Source: JAFGSI01 sp041287425 (GTDB taxonomy: Bacteria; Chloroflexota; Anaerolineae; Anaerolineales; Villigracilaceae). Taken from it: DNA of 64,000 bases. The notes beneath the pieces were generated by a model. That model had not been told where the DNA came from, did no database searches, and was given only the letters and a program-made list of their open reading frames with translations. Positions 1 through 8,924 of this stretch are shown piece by piece (position 1 is the first letter of the stretch; each line of letters opens with the position of its first letter). The stretch lies in the NCBI GenBank assembly GCA_041287425.1, contig JBEULG010000032.1, positions 3,604 through 67,603 of the forward strand, read 5' to 3'. A program made the translations under genes and the position numbers.

Positions 1-61
1 CGCTGTCTATCTTGCCGTCGGCGGTCATGGCGACGTTGACGAGGACGTGCGGGCGGTTCAT
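1..61 (-). CDS. RibD C-terminal-type reductase, N-terminal fragment
   Basis: Only the first 20 codons lie in the window; the gene runs off the left edge. The peptide begins MNRPHVLVNVAMTADGKIDS, which matches the first beta strand and the TxDGKI signature of the RibD_C / dihydrofolate-reductase-like fold. Enzymes of this family reduce the ribose of the pyrimidine intermediate in riboflavin synthesis with NADPH, or act as related reductases. The ATG at 61 is the natural start because the signature follows at the usual distance. It lies downstream of obgE on the same strand, with a 75-nt gap. The exact reaction cannot be assigned from 20 residues. Confidence 0.6.
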   Translation of the reverse strand, partial: MNRPHVLVNVAMTADGKIDS

Positions 62-136
62 GGCCTTATTCTAACTATTTTTGTCCAAAATTTCCGTATG
101 AGGTTTGTAAGAAAGCCACGGAAGAATGGCTGCCCA

Positions 137-1399
137 TCATTCCCGATATTCCAATTCGTACTCGCCGATGAAGACGCTGTCGCCTTCCTGGGCGCCGGCC
201 TGGCGCAAGGCTTCATCTACGCCCAGGCGTTCCATCAGTTTCTGGAAGCGCCGCACCGCGCCGGGCTGGTCCCAGGGGGTCATGGCGGCAGCGCGCTCGA
301 TGGCTTTGCTGCGGATGCGCCAGCCCTCGCCGTCGCGCAGGATTTCGAAGCGGCGCGGGTCTTCTTCTGGGCGGTAGACCGGCAATTGTTCGGGGAGCGG
401 CGGGGGGACGGGGGTTTCGGCCAGCAGGCGGACGGCGTCGCGGAGCAGTTCTCGCACGCCGGTGCGGGCCAGGGCCGAGATGAGGCGCACTTCCACTTTT
501 TGCTTCTTGAAACGGGCTTTCAGGTCTTGCCAGCGTTCCTGCACCTCCGGCTGGTCGGCCTTGTTGACGGCGACCAGTTGTGGCTTGCGCGCCAGGGCCG
601 GGTCGAAGAGCGCCATCTCGGCGTTGATTTGCGCATAGTCAGCCAATGGGTCGGTGGAGAGGCCGTCGAGCAGGTGGATGAGGAGGCGCGTCCGCTGGAT
701 GTGGCGCAGGAACTGGAAGCCGAGGCCGGCGCCCTGCGAAGCGCCCTCGATGAGGCCGGGGATGTCGGCCAGCACTACGCTGGTTTCCTCGTCCACTTCG
801 GCGACGCCCAGGTTGGGTTCGAGGGTGGTGAAGGGGTAGGCGGCAATCTTCGGGCGGGCGTTGGTCAGGACGGAGAGCAAGGTGGACTTGCCGGCGTTTG
901 GCACGCCGATGATGCCGATGTCGGCGATGAGTTTGAGTTCCAGGCGCAAGCGCTTCTGCTCGCCGGGTTCGCCGCGTTCGGCGGTGCGGGGGGTCTGGTT
1001 GACGGAACTCTTGAAGTGAGTGTTGCCGCGTCCGCCGCGGCCGCCGCGGCAGACGATCAGTTGCTGACCGGCCTCGGTCAGGTCGCCGAGCAGGTCGCCG
1101 GTTTGGGCGTCGTAGACCACTGTGCCGGGCGGGACGGGGATGATGAGCGGGTCGGCGCTGCGGCCGGTGCGGTTCTGACTGCCGCCGCCCCGGCCGTCTT
1201 CGGCGAAGTAGCGGGTGGTGTGGCGGAAGGCGGCCAGCGTGCTGAGGCTGGGGCGCACTTCGAGGATGACGTCACCGCCGCGGCCGCCGTCTCCGCCATC
1301 CGGGCCGCCGCGCGGGACGTACTTCTCGCGTCGAAAATGGACCATCCCGTCGCCGCCCTTGCCCGAGCGGACCTCGATTTCGGCCGTGTCAATGAACAT
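137..1399 (-). CDS. obgE: GTPase ObgE/CgtA
   Basis: Obg-family GTPase of 420 residues, acting at the 50S ribosome in late assembly and in the stringent response. The glycine-rich Obg domain fills about residues 1-158 (GGDGGRGGDV and RGGRGGRGNTHF segments). The G domain shows G1 GVPNAGKS at 165-172, G3 DIPG at 212-215 and G4 NKAD at 279-282. A C-terminal OCT domain (about 345-415) is present, as in Firmicutes and Chloroflexi Obg but not E. coli. It lies 22 nt downstream of clpC on the same strand, so both may share a transcript. Length and motifs are complete. Confidence 0.97.
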   Translation of the reverse strand: MFIDTAEIEVRSGKGGDGMVHFRREKYVPRGGPDGGDGGRGGDVILEVRPSLSTLAAFRHTTRYFAEDGRGGGSQNRTGRSADPLIIPVPPGTVVYDAQTGDLLGDLTEAGQQLIVCRGGRGGRGNTHFKSSVNQTPRTAERGEPGEQKRLRLELKLIADIGIIGVPNAGKSTLLSVLTNARPKIAAYPFTTLEPNLGVAEVDEETSVVLADIPGLIEGASQGAGLGFQFLRHIQRTRLLIHLLDGLSTDPLADYAQINAEMALFDPALARKPQLVAVNKADQPEVQERWQDLKARFKKQKVEVRLISALARTGVRELLRDAVRLLAETPVPPPLPEQLPVYRPEEDPRRFEILRDGEGWRIRSKAIERAAAMTPWDQPGAVRRFQKLMERLGVDEALRQAGAQEGDSVFIGEYELEYRE

Positions 1400-1421
1400 C
1401 TGCGCTCCAATCGGCGGCTGT

Positions 1422-3872
1422 CTACTTTTTCTTTGCTTCTTTGACCTTGAAGGTCAGGTCGGTTTCCTCGCTGTTGACATCGGCGATGACGGTGGCGCCC
1501 TGCTCGATTTTTCCGCTCAACAGTTGGATGGAGAGCGGGCTTTCGAGGTGTTTTTGCAGGGCGCGGCGCAGCGGGCGGGCGCCGAAAGCCGGGTCGTAGC
1601 CGGTCTTGGCCAGCCACTTGCGGGCTGTTTCGGTCAGTTCGACTTTGATGTTGAATTCGTTCAGGCGCTCCTGGATTTCCTTCATTTGCAGATCGACAAT
1701 TTGCTCCATCTGCTCGACCGTCAACGGCGAGAAGATGATGATTTCGTCAATGCGGTTGAGGAATTCGGGGCGGAAGGTGCTCTTGAGGGCCTTTTCGATC
1801 TTGCTGTGCGCTTCGCGGTCCTCGTCATTTTCGGTGCGCTGGAGGAAGCCCAGCGTGCCGCCCTTGCGGACGTATTCGGTGCCCAGGTTGGAGGTCATGA
1901 TGAGCACCGTGTTGCGGAAGTCCACCACGTTGCCCTGGCCATCGGTCATGCGGCCGTCGTCGAGGATTTGCAGGAGGGCGTTCCAGACCTCGGGGTGGGC
2001 TTTTTCGATTTCGTCGAACAACAGCACCCGGTAGGGGCGGCGGCGGACGGCCTCGGTCAGTTGGCCGCCCTCCTCGTAGCCGACGTAACCGGGCGGCGCG
2101 CCGAACAGCCGCGAGACGGTATGCTGCTCGCGGTATTCGGACATGTCAATCCGCACCAGGGCGTCTTCGTCATCGAACAAGAACCAGGCCAGGGCTTTGG
2201 CCAGTTCGGTCTTGCCGACGCCGGAGGGGCCGATGAAGATGAACGAGCCGATGGGGCGGGAGGGGTCTTTGAGGCCGGAGCGGGCGCGGCGGATGGCGTC
2301 TGAGATGGCGCGAATGGCCTCGTCCTGACCGATGATGCGCTCGTGCAGGCGCTCTTCCATGTGGAGGAGTTTTTCGGCCTCGGTTTCCATCATCTGGCTG
2401 ACCGGGATGCCGGTCCACTGGTGGACGACCTCGGCGATGTCGCTCACGTCCACGACCTCGTCAATGTGGTGTTCGAGTTCCCATTTTTCGCGCTTGGCGT
2501 TGAAGTCCTGCTCGAGGCGCAGGCGCTCGGCTTTCTTCTGGGCGGCGCGCTCGTAGTCGCGCTCCAGACCGGCCTGTTCTTCCTCGGCGCGCAGTTTTTC
2601 GATTTCGTTCTTCATTTCTTTCAGGTCGGTGGGCAGGGAGTAGAGCGCCACGCGCAGTTTGGCGGCTGCTTCGTCAATCAAGTCAATGGCTTTGTCGGGC
2701 AGGTGGCGGTCGGTGACGTAGCGGTCGGCCAGGCGGGCGGCGGCCACCAGGGCTTCATCGGAGAAGCGCACCTTGTGATGGGCCTCGTAGCGGTCGCGCA
2801 GGCCCTGGAGCATTTTGATGGTGTCTTCCACGCTGGGTTCTTCGACGTAGATGGGAGCGAAGCGGCGCTCGAGGGCGGCGTCTTTTTCGATGTGTTTGTG
2901 GTATTCGTCCAGCGTGGTCGCGCCGATGCACTGTAGTTCGCCGCGCGCCAGGGCCGGTTTGAGCATGTTGGAGGCGTCCATCGCTCCCTGGGCCGCGCCG
3001 GCGCCGATGACGGTGTGCAGTTCGTCAATCATGAGGATGATTTCGCCGTTCGAGCGCTGGACCTCCTCGATGGCCGATTTCAGCCGCTCTTCGAACTCGC
3101 CGCGGAAGCGCGAACCGGCAATCATCGCGCCCAGGTCGAGGGCGACGACGCGTTTGCCGGCCAGGATTTCGGGGACGTCGTTGTTGGCGATTTTCTGGGC
3201 CAGGCCCTCAACGATGGCGGTCTTGCCGACGCCGGCCTCGCCGATGAGGACGGGGTTGTTCTTGGTGCGGCGGGAGAGAATCTGGATGAGGCGCAGGATT
3301 TCGGTGTCGCGCCCGATGACGGGGTCGAGTTTGCCCTCGCGGGCCATCTGGGTCAGGTCGCGCGAGTATTTTTCGAGGGTGCGGTAGCGCGTCTCGGCCT
3401 GGGGGTCGGTGACGCGCTGCCCGCCGCGCAGTTGCAGGATGGTGTCGAGGACGCGTTCGCGGGTCAGGCCGGCGCTTTCCAGGATGCGGGCGGCGGAGGT
3501 GTTGCGTTCGCTCAGAATGGCGAGGAAGATGTGTTCGGTGGAGATGTATTCGTCTTTGAGGCGGTTGGCTTCCTCATTGGCCAGGTCAATGATGCGTTTG
3601 ACGCGCGGGGTGATGAAGATTTGTCCTGCCCCGCCGCCGAAGATGTTGGCCTTGGGCGTCAGGCGCAGGGTCTGGTCGAGGCGGTCGGCCAGCGCCTGGG
3701 CGTTGATTTTGAGCATTTCGAGAATCTGGGGAATCACCCCGCCGGGCTGCTCGATGAGCGCCAGCAGGATGTGTTCGGTGTCAATCTGGTTGTGGCCGTA
3801 GCGCTGGATGATTTCGGCGGCGCGCTGGGCGGCCTCCTGGGCTCGTTCGGTAAATCGGTCGAATCGCATCAT
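1422..3872 (-). CDS. clpC: Clp protease ATP-binding subunit ClpC
   Basis: AAA+ unfoldase of 816 residues that feeds substrates to ClpP. It has two Clp N-terminal repeats (about 1-145), a first AAA+ module with Walker A GEAGVGKT, a UVR-containing coiled middle region (LRAEEEQAGLERDYERAAQ) that identifies ClpC rather than ClpB or ClpA, and a second AAA+ module with Walker A GPSGVGKT. The LGF tripeptide in the GGTLGFLQ loop of the second module is the ClpP-docking loop, so a proteolytic rather than disaggregating role is expected. A TATAAT box lies upstream (3903-3908). No HrcA (CIRCE) or CtsR operator was recognised. obgE follows 22 nt downstream. Confidence 0.97.
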   Translation of the reverse strand: MMRFDRFTERAQEAAQRAAEIIQRYGHNQIDTEHILLALIEQPGGVIPQILEMLKINAQALADRLDQTLRLTPKANIFGGGAGQIFITPRVKRIIDLANEEANRLKDEYISTEHIFLAILSERNTSAARILESAGLTRERVLDTILQLRGGQRVTDPQAETRYRTLEKYSRDLTQMAREGKLDPVIGRDTEILRLIQILSRRTKNNPVLIGEAGVGKTAIVEGLAQKIANNDVPEILAGKRVVALDLGAMIAGSRFRGEFEERLKSAIEEVQRSNGEIILMIDELHTVIGAGAAQGAMDASNMLKPALARGELQCIGATTLDEYHKHIEKDAALERRFAPIYVEEPSVEDTIKMLQGLRDRYEAHHKVRFSDEALVAAARLADRYVTDRHLPDKAIDLIDEAAAKLRVALYSLPTDLKEMKNEIEKLRAEEEQAGLERDYERAAQKKAERLRLEQDFNAKREKWELEHHIDEVVDVSDIAEVVHQWTGIPVSQMMETEAEKLLHMEERLHERIIGQDEAIRAISDAIRRARSGLKDPSRPIGSFIFIGPSGVGKTELAKALAWFLFDDEDALVRIDMSEYREQHTVSRLFGAPPGYVGYEEGGQLTEAVRRRPYRVLLFDEIEKAHPEVWNALLQILDDGRMTDGQGNVVDFRNTVLIMTSNLGTEYVRKGGTLGFLQRTENDEDREAHSKIEKALKSTFRPEFLNRIDEIIIFSPLTVEQMEQIVDLQMKEIQERLNEFNIKVELTETARKWLAKTGYDPAFGARPLRRALQKHLESPLSIQLLSGKIEQGATVIADVNSEETDLTFKVKEAKKK

Positions 3873-3902
3873 AGGCGGAATCCTTTCAATGCTTACGGGG
3901 CG

Positions 3903-3908
3903 ATTATA
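3903..3908 (-). promoter_or_regulatory. -10 box upstream of clpC
   Basis: TATAAT on the minus strand, 31 nt before the clpC ATG. No good -35 hexamer is visible at 16-18 nt. The start is preceded by a GAAAGGA-type ribosome binding site. Confidence 0.5.
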
Positions 3909-4081
3909 ACAAAATGCCTGTCAGCGTGTTGCTAATATCGCGTAAGATTTGTATTAGAGGGCCTCCCTTTCTGGGCGGCGGGATGAAGGCGGAGGCGGAT
4001 GGTTGGGCCGAGGAATGAGGATGATGGTCAGTTGCAATCTGCGTGGCAGTTGAGTATGATTATGGCGGAGAGGTGGACGAG

Positions 4082-4804
4082 ATGAAGGAGACACTCTATC
4101 ATTTCTTGACCGGCGTTCTCGATCTTTTCCTGTGGGGCGGGGAATTGGTCGGGGAGGAGAATCTGCCCGAGCGGGGGCCGGCCGTTTTCGTGGCCAATCA
4201 CCTTGAGACCATGGGGCCGATTGCGGCGGTCTGTTCGATTCCTTTGCGGCTGCATCCCTGGATTATCGCCGACATGGTGGACACGGACTTAGCCCCCGCC
4301 TACCTCGAATGGGATTTCGTCCAGCGTAATTTTCATCTCAAACCGCCGGCGAGCCGATGGATCGCCCAGGCGCTGGCGAAGATTACCGTCCCTCTCCTGC
4401 GTTCGTTCGGCTGCGTGCCGGTTTACAAAGGTTACGAGAACATGCACCGCACCTGGGAGCAGAGCCTGAAAATTTTGCTGGAGGGCAAGTTCTTGTTGAT
4501 TTTTCCGGAGGACGCGCACATGAAGCACGACCCCGTCACGCGCATGTCGGCTTTCCAGCGGAGTTTCGTCCGGCTGGGGGAGATATATTATGAGAGGACC
4601 GGCCAGCGCCTGGCTTACTATCCGGTCGCCATTCATGGGGCGGGGGTGGTGATGGTCGGTCGGCCCGTCTGGCACAATCCGCTCAATCGGCCTGGCCTGG
4701 AGCGTCATCGGTTGAAGGATTTGATGGAAAGCGCGGTGCGGGCGATGTATTTGCAAATCGAGGGGGAGAAAGTCGGCGGCGTTTTGACGCCGGAGCACAA
4801 ATGA
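4082..4804 (+). CDS. PlsC-like phospholipid/glycerol acyltransferase
   Basis: Protein of 240 residues with the lysophosphatidate acyltransferase fold. The substrate-binding block appears as FPEDAHMKH, and the block-I histidine sits in VANHLETMGPIA. In typical PlsC proteins block I reads NHxxxxD; here the aspartate position is glycine (H-L-E-T-M-G), so the canonical His-Asp pair is incomplete and activity is uncertain. An in-frame ATG at 4043 would add 13 residues; 4082 is preferred because GGAGAGG lies just upstream. The stop overlaps the next start in an ATGA, so it is co-translated with the membrane glycosyltransferase. Probable role is membrane lipid or glycolipid acylation, by inference. 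Confidence 0.75.
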   Translation: MKETLYHFLTGVLDLFLWGGELVGEENLPERGPAVFVANHLETMGPIAAVCSIPLRLHPWIIADMVDTDLAPAYLEWDFVQRNFHLKPPASRWIAQALAKITVPLLRSFGCVPVYKGYENMHRTWEQSLKILLEGKFLLIFPEDAHMKHDPVTRMSAFQRSFVRLGEIYYERTGQRLAYYPVAIHGAGVVMVGRPVWHNPLNRPGLERHRLKDLMESAVRAMYLQIEGEKVGGVLTPEHK

Positions 4805-6462
4805 GCGCCGGCTTGGTGCTTTGCGGCCAGGATGGGCCTGCCATGCGATTGTTTTTTCGTTTGAGCCGGGAGTGGTTGCGCCGACACTGGCCCCTGGCGG
4901 CGCTGGTTGCGGTCAGTCTGTTGGGGGCGGCGCTGACGGTTTACGGCACGGCCAACGGACCCTGGGGGCAGAGCGACGCGGCGGCCTATCTGGCTGCCGC
5001 TCGCAGCCTGGCGCGCGGCGCGGGTTTGGGTTTTCCTGATCCAAACGGCCAATTCCATTTCCTGGTTCATTACCCTCCCTTTTACTCTTTGCTTCTGGCG
5101 CTGTTCTATGCGCCCGGCGGCGATTTGCTGGCCACGCCGCGCTGGCTGGATGTCTTCTTTTCCGCCGGCACGATTTTTGGATGCGGGTACATGTTCATCC
5201 GCTTCAGCCGTTCCCCCTGGCTGGCGCTCCCGGCGGCTCTTTTGGTGGGCGTCTTTCCGATGACGGTGAGAATGTCGCACGCTGCCATGTCGGAGCCGTT
5301 GTTCCTCTTTCTGCTGGTCTGGGCCGGCTACGCCCTGCTGGCGGCGCTGCGCGGCGGACGCCGGTCGCTGGTCGCCGCTGCGCTGTTGATGGGTCTCCTG
5401 CCGCTCACTCGCTACATCGGGGTCGCTTTGCTGGCGGCCGGGGCGCTGGGCGTTGCCTGGCTCTCGACGGGGGGGTGGGGTGAACGTCTGCGGCGGGCGG
5501 CCCTGTTCAGCGGCTTGGCCGCCCTGCCCATCCTCGCCTGGCTGACCTGGGTATATCTGGCGACGGATCACGAAACCGCCGGCCGGACCTTCCAGATGGG
5601 GCTGGAGGATGTGGGCGAAAAGTTGCGCCTCTTCGCTTCTCTCTTTGCCAAGGTGGTCTGGGAATGGCTGCCCTATCATCCGTTCTACCCGGCGACCAAG
5701 TCGCGCCTGCGCTTGGTTGTTTTGCTGCTGGCGGCGCTGCTTGCCGCCGGCCTGACCTTCCTGGCCCGCCGGCGGGGACGCCCGGCCGCTGCCGCCCAAA
5801 CAGCCTTCCCGATTTTTGGCGTTTTTGGCCTAGCTGCGCTGACCTACGCCCTGGCTCTTCTGGCCGCCTATTTGTTCTCTGCGCCGACGCCGGATGTGGA
5901 CGAGCGCATGCTCCTACCTTTCTATGTCAGCCTGATGCTGTGCCTGCTGGGGGCGTTGGCCGTCTGGCAGACGGCCTGGCAGCGGAAACGGCGCTGGATG
6001 GCCGGACTGGTCTGGTTGGTGACCGGCCTGTTTCTGGCCTGGTGGCTGCCCCAGACGCTGTACTATTTGCAGGAGGATCATGCCGGCTGGGGCGTGACGG
6101 TGTACGCCTGGCGGGAATCGCCCACCCTGCAAGCCCTGTCCGAGTTGCCGGCCGGGCAGCCGGTCGTCTCGGACAACGCCGCCCTGGTTCTTCTGTGGAC
6201 GGGCCGGCCGGTCTATGATTTGACCGCCACCTTGCGCCCAGATTTCATCGCCGGAGAGGCGGTCTACGGCAGCGATCTCTCCGACCCGGCTCAGCAGGCT
6301 TTTTGCCAGGCGGGCGCGCCGCTCGTCCTGTTTGGCGACCTGGCCGCCTGGCTGCAAGCCTCGCACGGCGAGGCGGGCCGTCAGCGTCTGCAAAGTCTGC
6401 TCGCGCCGCTGCCGGGCAGAGAATTTTCGGATGGAGAAATCTATTCTTGCAGGCTTCCCTGA
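4801..6462 (+). CDS. Polytopic GT39/ArnT-like glycosyltransferase
   Basis: 553-residue integral membrane protein with about ten to twelve hydrophobic segments. The first periplasmic loop carries a GPWGQSDAAAYLAAARSLA segment followed by HYPPFYSLLLALFY; the acidic residue after the first helix and the YPP motif are typical of polyprenyl-phosphate-dependent mannosyl/arabinosyl transferases (GT-C fold). A hydrophilic C-terminal region of about 110 residues follows. ATGA overlap with the acyltransferase indicates translational coupling. An internal ATG at 4843 (MRLFF) is an alternative start that would remove a short polar leader. The sugar donor and acceptor are not deducible. Confidence 0.7.
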   Translation: MSAGLVLCGQDGPAMRLFFRLSREWLRRHWPLAALVAVSLLGAALTVYGTANGPWGQSDAAAYLAAARSLARGAGLGFPDPNGQFHFLVHYPPFYSLLLALFYAPGGDLLATPRWLDVFFSAGTIFGCGYMFIRFSRSPWLALPAALLVGVFPMTVRMSHAAMSEPLFLFLLVWAGYALLAALRGGRRSLVAAALLMGLLPLTRYIGVALLAAGALGVAWLSTGGWGERLRRAALFSGLAALPILAWLTWVYLATDHETAGRTFQMGLEDVGEKLRLFASLFAKVVWEWLPYHPFYPATKSRLRLVVLLLAALLAAGLTFLARRRGRPAAAAQTAFPIFGVFGLAALTYALALLAAYLFSAPTPDVDERMLLPFYVSLMLCLLGALAVWQTAWQRKRRWMAGLVWLVTGLFLAWWLPQTLYYLQEDHAGWGVTVYAWRESPTLQALSELPAGQPVVSDNAALVLLWTGRPVYDLTATLRPDFIAGEAVYGSDLSDPAQQAFCQAGAPLVLFGDLAAWLQASHGEAGRQRLQSLLAPLPGREFSDGEIYSCRLP

Positions 6463-6663
6463 CCGGCGCGGCGCCTTGTGAGCATCGGAGGGCGAACTCG
6501 CCGTGAGTGGCCTAGCAGGGGGATATTCAATTCGCGTAATTTGCGCTATTATTATTGAGAAATCCGTTCTTTTCTGGAACGAACGCCGTCGTTTGAACGT
6601 CAGAGAAGGGACGTTTATGGAACGTTCCCATGATCTGTGCGGCATTCGAAAGGAGGAATGTTC

Positions 6664-8721
6664 ATGACTCTGCGCCGCATTCTCATTCCGCTTGTTCTCA
6701 TATCCATCCTGGTGCTTCAGTTCGGGCCGGCTTCGGCCATTTTGCCCTCCGTCGCCGCAGTGACCAATTCGGATTGGCTGCAGTTCGTCGCCGATGTGAC
6801 CATCCCCGATGGTGCGGCCATGACGCCGGGAGCAACCTTCACGAAGACCTGGCGGTTGCGCAATATCGGTACGACTACCTGGACGACCAGTTACGCCCTG
6901 GTCTTTACCAGCGGTGCGCAGATGGGCGCGCCGGCGGTGGTCAACCTGCCCACCAATGTCGCCCCCGGCCAGACGGTGGATATCTCCGTCAGCCTGACCG
7001 CTCCGACCGTCCCCGGCCGCTACATTGGCTACTTCAAACTGCGCAACGCGGCCGGCGTCCTGTTTGGCTGGGGGACGGCGGCCGACCGGGCATTCTGGGT
7101 CGAAATCACCGTCCCCTCAACGGCCAGCACGGCTTACGACTTCGCGGCCAATGCCTGCGCCGCCACCTGGACCAGCGGGGCCGGGGCGCTGCCCTGCCCC
7201 GGTTCGGATGGCGACAGCCGCGGCTTCGTCATCCGCCAGGACGCGCCCACGCTCGAGACCGGCGCGTTGGACACCGCTCCCGGCTTGCTGGTCGCCCCGC
7301 AGGCGGTGACGGACGGTTTCATTCAGGGCGTCTACCCGGCCTTCACCGTCCAGGCGGGTGACCGCTTCCAGGCGACGGTCGGCTGCCAGTATGGAGCGAC
7401 AAGTTGTTATGTGGCCTATCGGCTGGATTATCAAATCGGCAGCGGAGCGGTGCGCACCCTGTGGACCTTCCGCGAGCGTTATGAGGGACGGGTCTACCGC
7501 GCCAACATCGATTTGTCCTCTCTGGCCGGCCAGAATGTCCGCTTCATCCTGACCCTTTCGGCCTACGGATCGCCAACCGGCGACCGCGCTATTTGGGGCA
7601 CGCCGCGCATCGTCCGCAGCGGGGCGGTCGTCACCCCGCCGACGGCCACGACACCCAGCGGTGCAACCCCCACCCCCACGCCGGTGCCGGCGGCCTGTGA
7701 CCGGGCAGCCTTCGTCGCCGATGTGACCATTCCAGATGGAGCAACCCTGGCGGCAGGCAGTTCCTTTACTAAGACCTGGCGGCTGCGTAACACGGGCACC
7801 TGCACCTGGACGACCGGCTATGCCCTCGTCTTTGTCAGCGGCGACCAGATGGGTGCCCCGACTACCTTGCTGTTGCCGTCCAGCGTGGCGCCCGGGCAGA
7901 CGGTGGACTTGTCTGTCCCGATGACGGCTCCCAGTGTTGCCGGACACTATCGCGGTTATTGGAAACTGCGGAATGCGGCGGGCGTCCCCTTTGGGGTGGG
8001 TTCGGCCGGAACGGTGGCATTTTGGGTGGATATCAACGTCAGCGGCTCGGCCGTCAGTCCCGGCACGGCCTACGATTTTGTAGCCAATGCCTGTTCTGCC
8101 GCCTGGACGAGCGGCGCGGGGACCTTGCCCTGCCCGGGCAGCGACGGCGACGGGCGCGGTTTCGTGATTCGCCAGGACGCACCTCTTCTGGAGGGGAACA
8201 CCACTGCCGGTCCGGGATTGCTGGTCTCGCCTCAAGCCATCAACGATGGCTACATTCAGGCCGTCTATCCGCCCTTTGCCGTTCAAGCCGGTGACCGCTT
8301 CCAGTCAATTGTCTCCTGTCAGTACGGGGCGACCTCCTGCTACGTCACCTTCCGCGTCGATTACCGGATTGGCAGCGGCCCGATCCAAACCCTGATCGTT
8401 TTTCGCGAACGTTATGAGGGATTGTACTATCGTATGGATGTGGACCTCTCCTCGCTGGCGGGGCAGAACGTCGCCTTTATCCTGACGCTCCAGGCGTATG
8501 GTTCGCCGGCCGGCGACCGGGCCCTGTGGGTTGGATCGCGCATCGCCCGCTCCGGCGCCACATCAACCCCCACCCTGACGCCGACCTCCATCTCCTCCGG
8601 CGCGACCCCCACCCCGACGCCGAGCGCCACGCCCACTGCGACCTCCACGGAGACGCCCACTGCAACTCCCACTGAAACGCCCACCGAAACTCCTACTCTG
8701 ACACCCACCAATACGCCTTGA
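6664..8721 (+). CDS. Secreted protein with two NBR1-Ig-like modules
   Basis: 685 residues with a signal peptide (MTLRRILIPLVLISILVLQF). The mature part is one module repeated twice (about 30-325 and 345-635). Each copy has an NBR1-Ig-like beta-sandwich (WxxFVADVTIPDG..., FTKTWRLRN) and then an unassigned domain starting near AYDFxANAC with paired cysteines and the conserved segment GFVIRQDAP. A Thr/Pro-rich tail (TPTPTPSATPTATSTET) ends the protein. The ATG at 6664 is chosen because AAAGGAGG lies 8 nt upstream; the ATG at 6658 sits too close. A role in cell-surface binding is likely but not demonstrated. A terminator follows at 8781. Confidence 0.8.
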   Translation: MTLRRILIPLVLISILVLQFGPASAILPSVAAVTNSDWLQFVADVTIPDGAAMTPGATFTKTWRLRNIGTTTWTTSYALVFTSGAQMGAPAVVNLPTNVAPGQTVDISVSLTAPTVPGRYIGYFKLRNAAGVLFGWGTAADRAFWVEITVPSTASTAYDFAANACAATWTSGAGALPCPGSDGDSRGFVIRQDAPTLETGALDTAPGLLVAPQAVTDGFIQGVYPAFTVQAGDRFQATVGCQYGATSCYVAYRLDYQIGSGAVRTLWTFRERYEGRVYRANIDLSSLAGQNVRFILTLSAYGSPTGDRAIWGTPRIVRSGAVVTPPTATTPSGATPTPTPVPAACDRAAFVADVTIPDGATLAAGSSFTKTWRLRNTGTCTWTTGYALVFVSGDQMGAPTTLLLPSSVAPGQTVDLSVPMTAPSVAGHYRGYWKLRNAAGVPFGVGSAGTVAFWVDINVSGSAVSPGTAYDFVANACSAAWTSGAGTLPCPGSDGDGRGFVIRQDAPLLEGNTTAGPGLLVSPQAINDGYIQAVYPPFAVQAGDRFQSIVSCQYGATSCYVTFRVDYRIGSGPIQTLIVFRERYEGLYYRMDVDLSSLAGQNVAFILTLQAYGSPAGDRALWVGSRIARSGATSTPTLTPTSISSGATPTPTPSATPTATSTETPTATPTETPTETPTLTPTNTP

Positions 8722-8780
8722 TCGAGGCGGGCAGGGGCCAACGCGTCGGGTTGATGGACGTCAGCGTGAAAGAGAAAACA

Positions 8781-8806
8781 GAAGCCGGCCGTTCTAAGCC
8801 GGCTTC
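8781..8806 (+). terminator. Intrinsic terminator after the NBR1-Ig gene
   Basis: GAAGCCGGC pairs perfectly with GCCGGCTTC (9 bp, 8-nt loop), followed by TTGATTTG. It closes the upstream transcript. Confidence 0.75.
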
Positions 8807-8860
8807 TTGATTTGTCCGCCTCGTTCGCTTTTCAGCCTTCGAAGAAATTTCCAACTGGAC

Positions 8861-8891
8861 AAATCTTCCTGATTATGGCAAAATCTTCCTG
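8861..8891 (+). repeat. Direct repeat AAATCTTCCTG, 20-bp spacing
   Basis: AAATCTTCCTG occurs at 8861-8871 and 8881-8891, exactly two helical turns apart, in the upstream region of the DsbA-like gene. This could be an operator or chance; no regulator is nearby. Confidence 0.4.
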
Positions 8892-8924
8892 CTTTTTATC
8901 CTGCCCAGGTGACAAGGAGTGTTC

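Noticed and set aside
47..1444. 465-codon open frame antisense to obgE
   Set aside because: Antisense shadow of a glycine-rich gene; no start signals or homology features.
3873..3960. Possible CIRCE or CtsR operator upstream of clpC
   Set aside because: TTAGCA occurs once, but neither the GAGTGCTAA second half nor a tandem GGTCAAA-type CtsR site is present.
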